DNA of 64,000 nucleotides from Algibacter pacificus (lineage in GTDB: Bacteria > Bacteroidota > Bacteroidia > Flavobacteriales > Flavobacteriaceae): contig NZ_VOGY01000005.1 in assembly GCF_008033385.1 (NCBI RefSeq), forward strand, positions 1 through 64,000, read 5' to 3'. Numbering within the stretch: position 1 is the stretch's first letter; every line of letters starts with the position of its first letter. Of the stretch, positions 16,685-26,065 are shown piece by piece. The notes under the pieces were generated by a model. That model was not told the origin of the DNA. It searched no databases and saw only the letters and a list, made by a program, of their open reading frames with translations. The translations under genes were made by a program, and so were the position numbers.

Positions 16685-18361
16685 TTGAAAGTGAAACAAC
16701 ATACTATAGGAAATATAAATACATCAAACAAAGTGTTGGCTATCGGGCGAAATTCCGTTATGCTGGCTATTTTCTTTTCTTTGTTTTCTTTTTTCTCATT
16801 TTCGCAAGTGACATCGGCTATCGATTCCACTTCCATAAAAATTGGTGAGCAAATTACCTATCATATTCAGGTAGAAACCGATACGACGAGTTTAGTGGTT
16901 TTCCCCGAAGGGCAATCATTTTCGCCTTTAGAAATGATAGAATCTTATGCGGTTGATACCTTAAAAAAGAACGACAAATACAACCTTGTTAAAAAATATG
17001 GTTTAACCCAATTCGATTCGGGATCGTACACTATTCCACGCCAAAAAGTAATTATTGGTACCAAAACATTTTTTACCGATTCGTTAAAAGTTGAAGTAAA
17101 CAATGTGGTAATAGATACTACAAAACAAGGGCTTTATGATATTAAGCCTATTATTGAAGTTGAAAAATCGCCTAGCGATTGGTGGAAAACAGCGTTAATA
17201 GTGTTGTTAATTATTGCTGCCATTAGTTTTCTGTTGTATTGGTTTATTTGGCGTAAAAAACCACTTTCCGAAGAGGAAAAAATTGCTTTACTTCCACCAT
17301 ACGATCGTGCTAAATTAGCCTTGAAAACTCTTGATGAAAGTCCGTATTTAGAACAAGAAAATTTAAAAGATTATTATTCTGAATTAACGTTTATTATCCG
17401 TAAATATTTAGATGAAAAAGTTTACGATCGCGCCTTAGAAAGTACCACGGATGAGTTAATTACACGATTAAATATACTTAAAGAAGGCAATCAGGTTGAT
17501 TTAAGTAAAGAGGATATTAAAAATATTGAAAGTATTTTAAAGCGTGCCGATTTAGTAAAGTTTGCCAAATCTGCGCCAGATATTGAGTTAGCAAAATTAG
17601 ACCGAAGCACAATTGATGTTGAAATTGATAATGTAAAAGAAGCCTTGCCAGAACCAACAGAAGAAGAAAAACTTCTTGATGAACAGTATCGTGAAGCACA
17701 AGCCCGTAAAAAGAAGCGTAATAAAGTAATTTTAACCGTAGTTATTGCCTTGTTTTTATTGATAGCGACCTTTGTAGGTTTCTCTTTAAAATATGGTTTT
17801 GGTTATGTAAAAGATACGCTTATCGGGCATGATAGTATCGAGCTTTTAGAGGGCGATTGGGTAACTAGTGCCTACGGGGTTCCTCCAATTACTATTACAA
17901 CGCCAAAGGTTTTAAAACGCAGTTCGGTTGAACTTCCAGAGGAAGCGCAGGCTCAAATGAGTGTTACAAGTTTTAATTACGGAAGTTTATTAAACTTCTT
18001 TAGTGTCGATGTATCTACAATAGTTTTAAAGCAAGCTAAGCAGGATGAAAATATCGATTTAAAGCAAGCTCAAGATGGTGCTATAAAACAATTGGAGCAG
18101 GCGGGAGTTACCGATATTGCAGTTCTAAGCGATAAATTTACAACACCTAATGGTGCAGAAGGATTAAAAACACATGGAACGGCAAATTTCCCAATTTTAA
18201 ATTCCAAAGAATTTTATGAAGGTAAATATGTGATTTTACAATTTTCAACTAACAATATTTTACAGCGTATTTCTATTGTTTGGAATAAAACAGATCCGTA
18301 TGCCGATAAAATTGTGGAACGTATTATAAATTCCGTTGAACTTAAAAAAGCAGAAGAATAA
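16685..18361 (+). CDS. Two-TM Bat-operon protein of unknown function
   Basis: The 558-residue product has a signal-like segment at about 26-42 (MLAIFFSLFSFFSFSQ), a BatD-like beta domain to about 160, a TM helix at about 168-190, a charged cytoplasmic stretch, a second TM helix at about 348-368 and a C-terminal extracytoplasmic domain. The first half resembles BatD/DUF4381-type proteins found at this position in Bacteroidota Bat operons. The start is uncertain: TTG at 16685 gives a long n-region, while ATG at 16760 starts right at the signal peptide. It overlaps batA by one base (TAATG). Confidence 0.7.
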   Translation: MKVKQHTIGNINTSNKVLAIGRNSVMLAIFFSLFSFFSFSQVTSAIDSTSIKIGEQITYHIQVETDTTSLVVFPEGQSFSPLEMIESYAVDTLKKNDKYNLVKKYGLTQFDSGSYTIPRQKVIIGTKTFFTDSLKVEVNNVVIDTTKQGLYDIKPIIEVEKSPSDWWKTALIVLLIIAAISFLLYWFIWRKKPLSEEEKIALLPPYDRAKLALKTLDESPYLEQENLKDYYSELTFIIRKYLDEKVYDRALESTTDELITRLNILKEGNQVDLSKEDIKNIESILKRADLVKFAKSAPDIELAKLDRSTIDVEIDNVKEALPEPTEEEKLLDEQYREAQARKKKRNKVILTVVIALFLLIATFVGFSLKYGFGYVKDTLIGHDSIELLEGDWVTSAYGVPPITITTPKVLKRSSVELPEEAQAQMSVTSFNYGSLLNFFSVDVSTIVLKQAKQDENIDLKQAQDGAIKQLEQAGVTDIAVLSDKFTTPNGAEGLKTHGTANFPILNSKEFYEGKYVILQFSTNNILQRISIVWNKTDPYADKIVERIINSVELKKAEE

Positions 18362-19368
18362 TGTTTGAAGGCATCGAATTTGTAAATAAGGAATTTTTCT
18401 GGTTGTTGCTATTGCTTCCGCTAGCTATATTGTGGTATGTGTTTAAGCATAATAAACAAACGGCAGAGTTAAAAATGTCGAGTTTAAAAGGGTTTAAAGT
18501 AACCAGTTCTTGGTTAACAAAATTAAAACCCATTATGTTTGCTTTGCGTTTATTGGCCTTGGCCTTATTAATTATGGCTTTGGCAAGACCGCAAACGGTA
18601 GATGTATCCTCTAAAACCAAAACCACACGAGGTATCGATATCGTTATGGCCATTGATGTTTCGGCCAGTATGTTGGCGAAAGATTTACGTCCCAATCGTT
18701 TAGATGCACTAAAAGAAGTGGCAGCCGAGTTTATTAAAGGTCGTCCAAACGATCGAATAGGTTTGGTTGAATACGCAGGGGAAAGCTATACAAAAACACC
18801 AATTACCAGCGATAAAGCTATTGTATTACGCTCATTAAGAAGTATTGAATACAATAATATTATTGAAGGCGGAACCGCTATTGGTATGGGTTTAGCAACA
18901 TCTGTAAATAGATTAAAAGATAGTAAAGCCAAAAGTAAAGTCATTATTTTATTAACCGATGGGGTTAATAATTCGGGTTTTATCGATCCTAAAATCGCCA
19001 GTGAATTAGCTGTAGAATATGGTATTAAAACTTATACTATTGGTTTAGGAACTAATGGTATGGCTTTATCGCCAGTAGCTATCGATCCTCGAACAGGCCA
19101 ATTTCAATACGGAAGAATTAAAGTGGAAATAGACGAAGCTTTACTGAAAGAAATAGCCAATGTAACCGGTGGAAAATATTTTAGAGCTACAAATAACAAG
19201 AAATTAGAAGAAATTTATAGCGAAATTAACAAGCTTGAAAAAACAGATGTTGAAGAGTTTAAATTTTATAATTACGAAGAAAAATACAGACCATTAGTGC
19301 TTTTAGCAGGCTTTTTATTATTGTTAGAATTACTATTGCGCCATACATTATTTAAAAGTTTCATATAA
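18361..19368 (+). CDS. batA: VWA-domain membrane protein BatA
   Basis: The 335-residue protein has two N-terminal TM helices (about 13-28 and 58-75), a von Willebrand A domain and one C-terminal TM helix (about 312-328). The MIDAS is complete: D99-x-S101-x-S103 in AIDVSASM, a Thr in EGGTAIG and an Asp in LLTDGVNN. In Bacteroides the Bat proteins support aerotolerance and form membrane complexes. It is followed by its paralogue batB, as in canonical Bat operons. The start is coupled to the preceding stop. Confidence 0.92.
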   Translation: MFEGIEFVNKEFFWLLLLLPLAILWYVFKHNKQTAELKMSSLKGFKVTSSWLTKLKPIMFALRLLALALLIMALARPQTVDVSSKTKTTRGIDIVMAIDVSASMLAKDLRPNRLDALKEVAAEFIKGRPNDRIGLVEYAGESYTKTPITSDKAIVLRSLRSIEYNNIIEGGTAIGMGLATSVNRLKDSKAKSKVIILLTDGVNNSGFIDPKIASELAVEYGIKTYTIGLGTNGMALSPVAIDPRTGQFQYGRIKVEIDEALLKEIANVTGGKYFRATNNKKLEEIYSEINKLEKTDVEEFKFYNYEEKYRPLVLLAGFLLLLELLLRHTLFKSFI

Positions 19369-19451
19369 ATAAATAATAATTTAGAACAAAAAAATGCAGT
19401 TAAGATTCGTCGCTAACTTAAAACTGTGACCGAGACTGAAAACTAAAAAAA

Positions 19452-20489
19452 ATGTTTCAATTAGAAGAAAAAATATGGTTTTGGACTTTGGCAATTATTC
19501 CTGTAATAATTGTCCTGTTTTTGCTACTTCAATTTTGGAGATACCGAACACAAAAAAAGTTTGCCGATAAAGCGTTATTAAAACGTTTAAGCCCAAATAA
19601 ATCGCTGTTTAAATCCATTTTAAAAGTGGTGGTGTTATGTTTAGCATTTTTATGCTTAACCATTGCATTGGTAAATCCTAAAATAGGGACAAAGCTAGAA
19701 ACGGTAAAGCGTGAAGGTGTGGATATTGTATTTGCTGTCGATGTTTCTAAAAGTATGTTGGCCGAAGATATTGCGCCAAATCGATTGGAAAAATCGAAAC
19801 AATTGGTGACGCAAATCATCAATAATTTAGCCAGCGATCGTGTTGGGATTATCGCTTACGCCGGAAAGGCTTTTCCGCAGTTACCAATAACCACAGATTA
19901 TGCTTCGGCTAAAATGTTTTTGAATAATATGAATACCGATATGCTCTCCTCACAAGGAACAGCAATCAATGAGGCTATTAAATTAGCTACCACATATTTT
20001 GATAATGAAGAACAAACCAACCGGGTTTTAATTATAATTTCCGACGGAGAAGATCATAGTGAAGACGCCGTTGCTGTGGCCGAACAAGCACACGACGAAG
20101 GGATTCGGATTTTTACCATTGGTGTTGGCGATATAAAAGGTGGCCCCATTCCTATTAAAAGAAATGGCATTGTTTTAAACTATAAAAAAGATAGCCAAGG
20201 CGAAACGGTAATTACACGTTTAAATGAAGACACCTTAAAAAAGATTGCCGATGAAGCTGATGGGGTGTATATTAACGGAAAAAGCACCAATGATGTCGTT
20301 GAAAATATTCGAGAGATATTAAACGGTATGGACAAAACCGAATTTGAAGCCAAACAATTTGCCGATTTTGAAGATCAGTTTCAATGGTTTTTAGGTTTGG
20401 GTATTTTCTTTTTACTAATAGATGTTTTCTTATTAGAACGAAAAACTGGTTGGTTGAAAAAGTTGAATTTATTTAATGAGAATTTATAA
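19452..20489 (+). CDS. batB: VWA-domain membrane protein BatB
   Basis: This 345-residue paralogue of the preceding gene has N-terminal TM helices (about 10-28 and 55-75), a VWA domain with MIDAS motif DVSKS in FAVDVSKSM, SQGTAINEA and IISDGEDHSED, and a C-terminal TM helix near 312-330. It has the same orientation and topology as BatA, so the two VWA domains should face the same side and may form a heteromer. The 83-bp gap before it contains CTGAAAACT-like repeat words but no terminator. Confidence 0.92.
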   Translation: MFQLEEKIWFWTLAIIPVIIVLFLLLQFWRYRTQKKFADKALLKRLSPNKSLFKSILKVVVLCLAFLCLTIALVNPKIGTKLETVKREGVDIVFAVDVSKSMLAEDIAPNRLEKSKQLVTQIINNLASDRVGIIAYAGKAFPQLPITTDYASAKMFLNNMNTDMLSSQGTAINEAIKLATTYFDNEEQTNRVLIIISDGEDHSEDAVAVAEQAHDEGIRIFTIGVGDIKGGPIPIKRNGIVLNYKKDSQGETVITRLNEDTLKKIADEADGVYINGKSTNDVVENIREILNGMDKTEFEAKQFADFEDQFQWFLGLGIFFLLIDVFLLERKTGWLKKLNLFNENL

Positions 20490-20544
20490 TTTCGTTAACA
20501 ACAAAAAAATCTAAGTTTTTTATCTTAGGTATAAGAATTTAAAA

Positions 20545-21408
20545 ATGAAATACTTAATTACATTTATAGTTTTGTTTGTAACCTTTTTTTCTTTTTCACA
20601 AGATGAAGAAAAGGCACATTTACAAGCACTTAAAAAAGCGAACGATTACGTTTATGAAGGTAATAACTTGGTAAATGAAGATGATTATGTTTCGGCCGAA
20701 ATGGAATATAGAAAAGCCATTTCTGAAAATCCTAATAGTATTGCAGGCGCTTACAATTTAGGAAACGCTTATTATACTAAAGGAAGTTTAGACGAAGCTG
20801 TATTTAGGCTAGAGGAAGCAGCAACGAAAGCAACGTCTAAATCTGAAAAACATAAAGCATTTCATAACATTGGAACCATTTTAATGAAAGGTAAAAAATG
20901 TAAAGAAGCTGTAGAAGCTTTTAAAAGTGCCTTAAGAAATGATCCTACCGATGATGAAACGCGTTACAATTTAGGCTTGGCAAAAGCATGTGCTAAGCAA
21001 CAAGAAGATCAAAACAAAGACGACGAAAATAAGGACGATAAACAAGATAAGAACGAAGATCAAAAAGATAACAAGGATAAAAAAGACGACCAAGAAAATA
21101 AGGATAACAAAGATAAGGACGGCGATAATAAAGAAGATAAAAAAGACGAAGGCGATCAAGATAAGAAAGAAGGCGACGATAAAAAAGATGAAGATGGCAA
21201 GCCTAAAGACGAAAAAGAAGATCAAGGTAAAGATGGCGATAAAGAGGATAAACAGCAGCAACAGCCTAAACCTCAGCCGGGGCAAATGTCTCCACAGCAA
21301 ATAAAAAACTTGCTGGAAGCCATGAATAACCAAGAACAAAAAGTTCAAGAAAAAATGAATGCAGAAAAAGTGCAAGGTGTTAAGGTTAAAACCGATAAGG
21401 ATTGGTAG
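20545..21408 (+). CDS. batC: TPR protein BatC with Asp/Lys-rich tail
   Basis: The signal peptide (MKYLITFIVLFVTFFSFSQ) is followed by about three tetratricopeptide repeats (residues 28-145, for example YVSAEMEYRKAISENPNSIAGAYNLG). Next comes an extremely charged low-complexity segment of Asp, Lys, Glu, Asn and Gln from about 150 to 235. A QPKPQPGQMSPQQIKNLLEAM region follows and probably forms a helix. The charged stretch is encoded by repetitive GAT/AAA codons, which also creates long false ORFs in other frames. TPRs suggest a scaffold role in the periplasm beside BatA/B. Confidence 0.88.
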   Translation: MKYLITFIVLFVTFFSFSQDEEKAHLQALKKANDYVYEGNNLVNEDDYVSAEMEYRKAISENPNSIAGAYNLGNAYYTKGSLDEAVFRLEEAATKATSKSEKHKAFHNIGTILMKGKKCKEAVEAFKSALRNDPTDDETRYNLGLAKACAKQQEDQNKDDENKDDKQDKNEDQKDNKDKKDDQENKDNKDKDGDNKEDKKDEGDQDKKEGDDKKDEDGKPKDEKEDQGKDGDKEDKQQQQPKPQPGQMSPQQIKNLLEAMNNQEQKVQEKMNAEKVQGVKVKTDKDW

Positions 21409-21473
21409 TTTAGCAATTTGTTTTCGGTATCTAAAAAGATTTTAAAATTCCGATAGGTTTTTAAATTTATAAC

Positions 21474-23246
21474 ATGAAAGTAGTAAAACATATATACATA
21501 TTATTTTTTGTACTTATTACTAGTTTAGCTTCTGCTCAAGTAAAATTTGAAGCCAAAGTCAGTAAGACGGTATTAGGTATAAACGAACGTTTACGAGTCG
21601 ATTTTGAAATGAATAAGGATGGTGATAATTTTAATCCACCCGATTTTTCAAACTTTAATGTGAGTGGACCCAACCAATCTGTGAGTAATTCTTGGATTAA
21701 TGGTGTGCGTACCTATAAAAAAACATACACCTATTTTTTAACCCCAAAACAACGCGGAAAGTTTACTATTTCTCAAGCCACCATTGTTATTGATGGGACA
21801 GTTTATAAAACGGTGCCTGTAAAAGTTGAGGTTACTGCCGCAGTAGATAAACCTAAGGATCCAAACGATCCTAATTATATTGCTTCAGAAAATATTCATT
21901 TAGTAGCCGAAATTTCTAAAACTAATCCGTATTTAAATGAAGCCATTACTGTGGTTTACAAGCTTTACGTATCGCCAAAATTAGCCGTAGATAATTGGAA
22001 TGAAATTGATAGTCCGCGTTATAACGATTTTTGGAGTCAAACTATAAACACTCAAGGTCAGAAAGTAGAAAATGGCACGTATAAAGGCGAAAGTTATAGA
22101 TTTTTAGTTTTAAGAAAAACAGTATTATACCCACAAAAAACCGGCAAATTAAATATCGAGCCATTAAGTTTAAATATTTCTATGCGGGTGCCAACAAACC
22201 GCCGTGATTTTTTTGGAAACGCCTTAATGTCTCGTGTTAGTAAAACCATATCGGCCGGCAACCAAACTATTACGGTTAAGCCGCTGCCAGAACAAGGTAA
22301 ACCAGCAGATTTTACTGGTGCCGTAGGAAGTTATAGTTTTGATGTATCCAGCTCTAAAGAAGAACTTGATGCCTCAGAATCGCTCCAAATAAAAGTAGCT
22401 GTAAGAGGAAATGGGAATTTAAAATTGTTTAAACTTCCTAAGTTGTCGTTACCAAGTTCTTTGGAAGTTTACGAACCAGAACATACCGAAAACATTAAAA
22501 CTAATTCTATAGGTATGCAAGGTGATATTTCCGATAGTTATACGGTGGTGCCACAGTATAAAGGTAAATATCCAATTCCGAGTATTTCCTTTTCATATTT
22601 CGATTTAAAAACGAAAAGTTACAAACGATTAAATTCCAAAGAGATTGTTATCGATGTTCAAAATGGCCCCTTAAATAATCCCAATGAAAGCGTTAACAAT
22701 GCAACAGCAAACACTATTAAACAAGCGGTGGTTTTAAATAACGACCAATTTGCATTCATAAAAACTAAAACCAATTTTACAAGTATAAAACCTCATTATT
22801 TCTTTAAAACCAATTTGTTTTGGGGCTTGCTGTTGTTGCCATTTTTAGTGATTCCAATAGCTATTGTTTTTCGTAATAAGAAAGCAACACGGGATGCCGA
22901 TGTTTTCGGAAATCGTATTAGAAAAGCCGATAAATTAGCGAAGAAATATTTAAGCAGTGCTAAAAAATCTTTAGGGCAAAAAGAAGCCTTTTATATTGCT
23001 TTGGAAAAAGCATTACACAATTATTTAAAAGCGAAGTTACACATTGAAACTAACGAGTTAAGTAAAGATAAAATAAACGAATTACTATCGAAAAAGCGAG
23101 TCGATGCCGAAGTTATAAAGGATTTTAAAAGTATTTTAGAAAGCTGCGAGTTAGCACGTTATACGCCAATAGATATTATAACCATGCAGGAAGATTATAG
23201 TAAAGCGGCTAAAACCATTTCGTTAATTGATAAACAAGCACGTTAA
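21474..23246 (+). CDS. batD: BatD-type oxygen-tolerance protein
   Basis: The 590-residue product has a signal peptide (cleavage after SLASA), a long beta-rich extracytoplasmic part typical of BatD (FEAKVSKTVLGINERLRVDF, YFLTPKQRGKFTI, FRFL-like SYRFLVLRKTVLYPQKTGKL), one TM helix at about 440-460 and a cytoplasmic helical C-terminus. BatD is a conserved member of the aerotolerance operon; its molecular activity is unknown. It is directly followed by batE, one base after its stop. Confidence 0.9.
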   Translation: MKVVKHIYILFFVLITSLASAQVKFEAKVSKTVLGINERLRVDFEMNKDGDNFNPPDFSNFNVSGPNQSVSNSWINGVRTYKKTYTYFLTPKQRGKFTISQATIVIDGTVYKTVPVKVEVTAAVDKPKDPNDPNYIASENIHLVAEISKTNPYLNEAITVVYKLYVSPKLAVDNWNEIDSPRYNDFWSQTINTQGQKVENGTYKGESYRFLVLRKTVLYPQKTGKLNIEPLSLNISMRVPTNRRDFFGNALMSRVSKTISAGNQTITVKPLPEQGKPADFTGAVGSYSFDVSSSKEELDASESLQIKVAVRGNGNLKLFKLPKLSLPSSLEVYEPEHTENIKTNSIGMQGDISDSYTVVPQYKGKYPIPSISFSYFDLKTKSYKRLNSKEIVIDVQNGPLNNPNESVNNATANTIKQAVVLNNDQFAFIKTKTNFTSIKPHYFFKTNLFWGLLLLPFLVIPIAIVFRNKKATRDADVFGNRIRKADKLAKKYLSSAKKSLGQKEAFYIALEKALHNYLKAKLHIETNELSKDKINELLSKKRVDAEVIKDFKSILESCELARYTPIDIITMQEDYSKAAKTISLIDKQAR

Positions 23247-23247
23247 T

Positions 23248-24006
23248 ATGAAGAATTTACTATACATACTTTCGTTTTTGTTCAGTTTTGGATTAATTGC
23301 CCAAAACAATATCCTTTTTGAACAAGGTAACACCCTTTATAACGAGGGTAAATATGCAGAAGCTATTTCAAAATATGAATCTATTTTGGATACTAAAAAC
23401 CATTCCGCGGATTTGTATTTCAATCTTGCTAATGCCCATTACAAGCTAAATAATATAGCTCCAAGTATTTTTTATTATGAAAAGGCGCTGCAGTTAGCAC
23501 CAAATGATAAAGAGATTAAAAACAACTTAGCTTTTGCTAAAAACATGACTATCGATGCAATTGAAGTTGTGCCCGATGTTGGTTTTTCAAAATTATTTAA
23601 AAGCATAACACACAGCATGAGTTTTGATGCTTGGGCCAAAGCCGCTGTAGTACTTGTATTTGTTTTTGTACTGTTATTTTTAATGTATTATTTTGCTTAT
23701 TCTTCGGGTAGAAAACGTTTAGCTTTTATAGGGAGTACACTGTCTTTTATACTATTGTGTGTTGCGTTGGCCTTTGCTTTTCAGAAATATGCATTAGATA
23801 AAAAAGACAAACCAGCGATTGTTTTTGCACAAGAATCTCGAGTAAAAAGTGAACCAAATTTACGAAGTGAAGAAGCCTTTAGACTTCATGAAGGCACAAA
23901 AGTTCAGGTTGTAGATTCTGTTGATAATTGGAGAAAAATAAAGCTATCCGATGGAAAAACGGGATGGCTGTCTTCCGAAGATATTAAAACATTAACAGCA
24001 TTTTAA
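23248..24006 (+). CDS. batE: TPR and SH3 domain protein BatE
   Basis: Starting at ATG 23248, just after the batD stop, the 252-residue protein has a signal peptide (MKNLLYILSFLFSFGLIAQ) and two to three TPRs (about 25-95). Two TM helices follow (about 130-150 and 158-178), then a bacterial SH3 domain at the C-terminus (ESRVKSEPNLRSEEAFRLHEGTKV, WRKIKLSDGKTGWL). An in-frame TTG at 23227 would overlap batD and put seven residues before the signal; I reject it. It is the last gene of the Bat operon. Confidence 0.9.
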   Translation: MKNLLYILSFLFSFGLIAQNNILFEQGNTLYNEGKYAEAISKYESILDTKNHSADLYFNLANAHYKLNNIAPSIFYYEKALQLAPNDKEIKNNLAFAKNMTIDAIEVVPDVGFSKLFKSITHSMSFDAWAKAAVVLVFVFVLLFLMYYFAYSSGRKRLAFIGSTLSFILLCVALAFAFQKYALDKKDKPAIVFAQESRVKSEPNLRSEEAFRLHEGTKVQVVDSVDNWRKIKLSDGKTGWLSSEDIKTLTAF

Positions 24007-24070
24007 TAGCGTGTTTTTTATAAGCATAAGATTTTAATGGTATATTAGCAATCGATAAAATTTAAAATAA

Positions 24071-24367
24071 ATGTCAAGAAACATCGTTTCTTTTTTCTTC
24101 TTATTTTCTTTTTTGGTGTTTTTAACGGCTCCAACTGTAATTGCTATGGTTGACAATTCTGTTGATATTTCGTTGTTTTTCTCAATGGCAGAAGAAGAAG
24201 AAAATGGACAGCCAAAAGTTAAAACAGTAAAAGATATTATTTTAGAAAATCAAGATAACGATGTTTTTGTTAGCTTAAAAGAAGCAATAAGTCATTTAAG
24301 CTATTATGTTAAAAATTATTCAAAACCTTACCTTAATTTAATTTCTCCACCTCCAAAATTCGCTTAA
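24071..24367 (+). CDS. Small exported protein of unknown function
   Basis: This 98-residue protein has a signal peptide or TM segment at residues 5-25 (IVSFFFLFSFLVFLTAPTVIA). An acidic stretch (AEEEENG) and a Pro-rich C-terminus (YLNLISPPPKFA) follow. No family is recognised. It lies 88 bp upstream of a SulP transporter gene and in the same direction, so it may belong to that unit. The length of the hydrophobic segment and the clean start support a real gene, but only moderately. Confidence 0.6.
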   Translation: MSRNIVSFFFLFSFLVFLTAPTVIAMVDNSVDISLFFSMAEEEENGQPKVKTVKDIILENQDNDVFVSLKEAISHLSYYVKNYSKPYLNLISPPPKFA

Positions 24368-24467
24368 TAATTTTTCCGTTGTTGAACAGTTTTGTTCAAT
24401 ATTATTCGATTATTAAAAATTATTAAAACCGCTGAAGCATAACACTTCGGCTAAAGTGAATTTATCT

Positions 24468-26060
24468 ATGTTTAAAAATATTAAGAGCGACTTACCCGCG
24501 AGTATTGTCGTGTTTTTTGTTGCGTTACCATTATGTTTAGGTATTGCATTAGCTAGTGGTGCGCCACTATTTTCTGGAGTTATTGCTGGTGTTGTTGGAG
24601 GTGTTGTTGTTGGGAGTTTAAGTGGATCTAACCTTGGAGTTAGTGGACCTGCTGCCGGATTAGCAGCCATTGTTTTAACGGCTATTGGTTCTTTAGGAGG
24701 CTATGAGAATTTTTTAGTGGCTGTTGTTTTAGGGGGTATTATTCAAATTATTTTTGGAGTTTTAAAAGCTGGGGTTATAGGGTATTATTTCCCGTCTTCT
24801 GTAATTAAAGGCATGTTAACTGGTATTGGAATTATTATTATTTTAAAACAAATTCCACATTTTTTTGGTTATGATGCGGAGCTTGAAGGTGCCGATAGTT
24901 TTGTTGAAAGTTCTGGTGAAAATACTTTTTCAGCCCTATTCAATATTACAGATCATATTATTTTAGGATCTCTACTCATTGGCCTAATAGGTTTAGGAAT
25001 TATATTGTTTTGGGACAAAGTATTAGCAAAAAAAGCTAAAATATTTCAAGTTATTCAAGGACCTTTCGTAGCGGTTGTTATGGGTATTATTTATTTTGTT
25101 TTCACTAAAGATAGTGATACCTTAAGCATTGCATCATCTCATTTGGTTAGTGTGCCAATTCCAGAAGATTTTTCTTCATTTTTGGGTCAGTTTAGTTTTC
25201 CTAATTTTTCAGCCATAACAAATCCAGATGTATGGATTGTAGCGTTTACTATTGCTTTAGTGGCTAGTTTAGAAACCTTATTAAGTGTTGAAGCTACCGA
25301 TAAATTAGACCCTCATAAAAATGTAACCCCTACCAATCGTGAATTATTAGCCCAAGGCACAGGAAATATTGTCGTGGGCTTAATTGGAGGGTTACCAATA
25401 ACACAAGTTATTGTGCGTAGTTCGGCCAATATTCAATCGGGTGGAATGTCAAAATTATCAACTATTTTGCACGGATTTTTATTATTAATATCAGTTGTAG
25501 CCATCCCACGATTATTGAATATGATTCCTCTTTCAGTTCTAGCAGCCATTTTATTAGTTGTAGGCTATAAATTAGCAAAACCTAGTTTGTTTTTAAAAAT
25601 GTATAAAATGGGTTGGAAACAGTTTATTCCGTTTACCGCAACTGTTTTAGGTATTGTGTTTATCGACTTGCTTTGGGGTATTGGATTAGGACTTACCGTT
25701 GGTATTGTGGTTATTCTTTTAAAAAGTTACCAAAACTCTCATTTTCTTCATATTGAAGATAACAGCAACGGAAAGCATAAAATAAAAATGACCTTAGCGG
25801 AAGAAGTAACCTTTTTTAATAAAGGCGCTATTTTAAAAGAATTGGATAGTTTACCTAAAGACACTTATTTGGAGATTAACCTTATTAAAACAAGGTATTT
25901 AGATAACGATATTATTGAAATTCTTGAAGATTTTCTTTTCAAAGCAGAGGAACGAAATATTGATATTAAGTTGGTTTCTAAACGCGGTATTGTAGAAAAC
26001 CCTGCAAGTTTTATTAAGTTTTTTAATGAAAGAAAGAAGTCGAGTTTAAGTTTAAGCTAA
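24468..26060 (+). CDS. SulP-family anion (probable bicarbonate) transporter 1
   Basis: This polytopic protein of 530 residues has the SulP N-terminal signature (LPASIVVFFVALPLCLGIALASGAPLFSG), multiple TM helices to about 425, and a C-terminal STAS domain (about 440-525). SulP members carry sulfate, chloride or bicarbonate. Because a beta-carbonic anhydrase follows two genes later, bicarbonate is the likely substrate. I chose ATG 24468 (MFKNIKSDLP) over a GTG at 24456. A 7-bp GCTGAAG/CTTCGGC hairpin precedes the start. The downstream USP gene is 5 bp away. Confidence 0.85.
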   Translation: MFKNIKSDLPASIVVFFVALPLCLGIALASGAPLFSGVIAGVVGGVVVGSLSGSNLGVSGPAAGLAAIVLTAIGSLGGYENFLVAVVLGGIIQIIFGVLKAGVIGYYFPSSVIKGMLTGIGIIIILKQIPHFFGYDAELEGADSFVESSGENTFSALFNITDHIILGSLLIGLIGLGIILFWDKVLAKKAKIFQVIQGPFVAVVMGIIYFVFTKDSDTLSIASSHLVSVPIPEDFSSFLGQFSFPNFSAITNPDVWIVAFTIALVASLETLLSVEATDKLDPHKNVTPTNRELLAQGTGNIVVGLIGGLPITQVIVRSSANIQSGGMSKLSTILHGFLLLISVVAIPRLLNMIPLSVLAAILLVVGYKLAKPSLFLKMYKMGWKQFIPFTATVLGIVFIDLLWGIGLGLTVGIVVILLKSYQNSHFLHIEDNSNGKHKIKMTLAEEVTFFNKGAILKELDSLPKDTYLEINLIKTRYLDNDIIEILEDFLFKAEERNIDIKLVSKRGIVENPASFIKFFNERKKSSLSLS

Positions 26061-26065
26061 AGGCT

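Noticed and set aside
20971-21375. Minus-strand frame of 134 codons and a plus-strand frame of 104 codons (20990-21304) in batC
   Set aside because: Both arise from the repetitive GAT/AAA codons of the BatC charged tail; one is only Ile/Phe/Leu, the other only Lys/Ile/Thr.
23227-23247. TTG start for batE
   Set aside because: Overlaps the batD stop; ATG 23248 gives a clean signal peptide.
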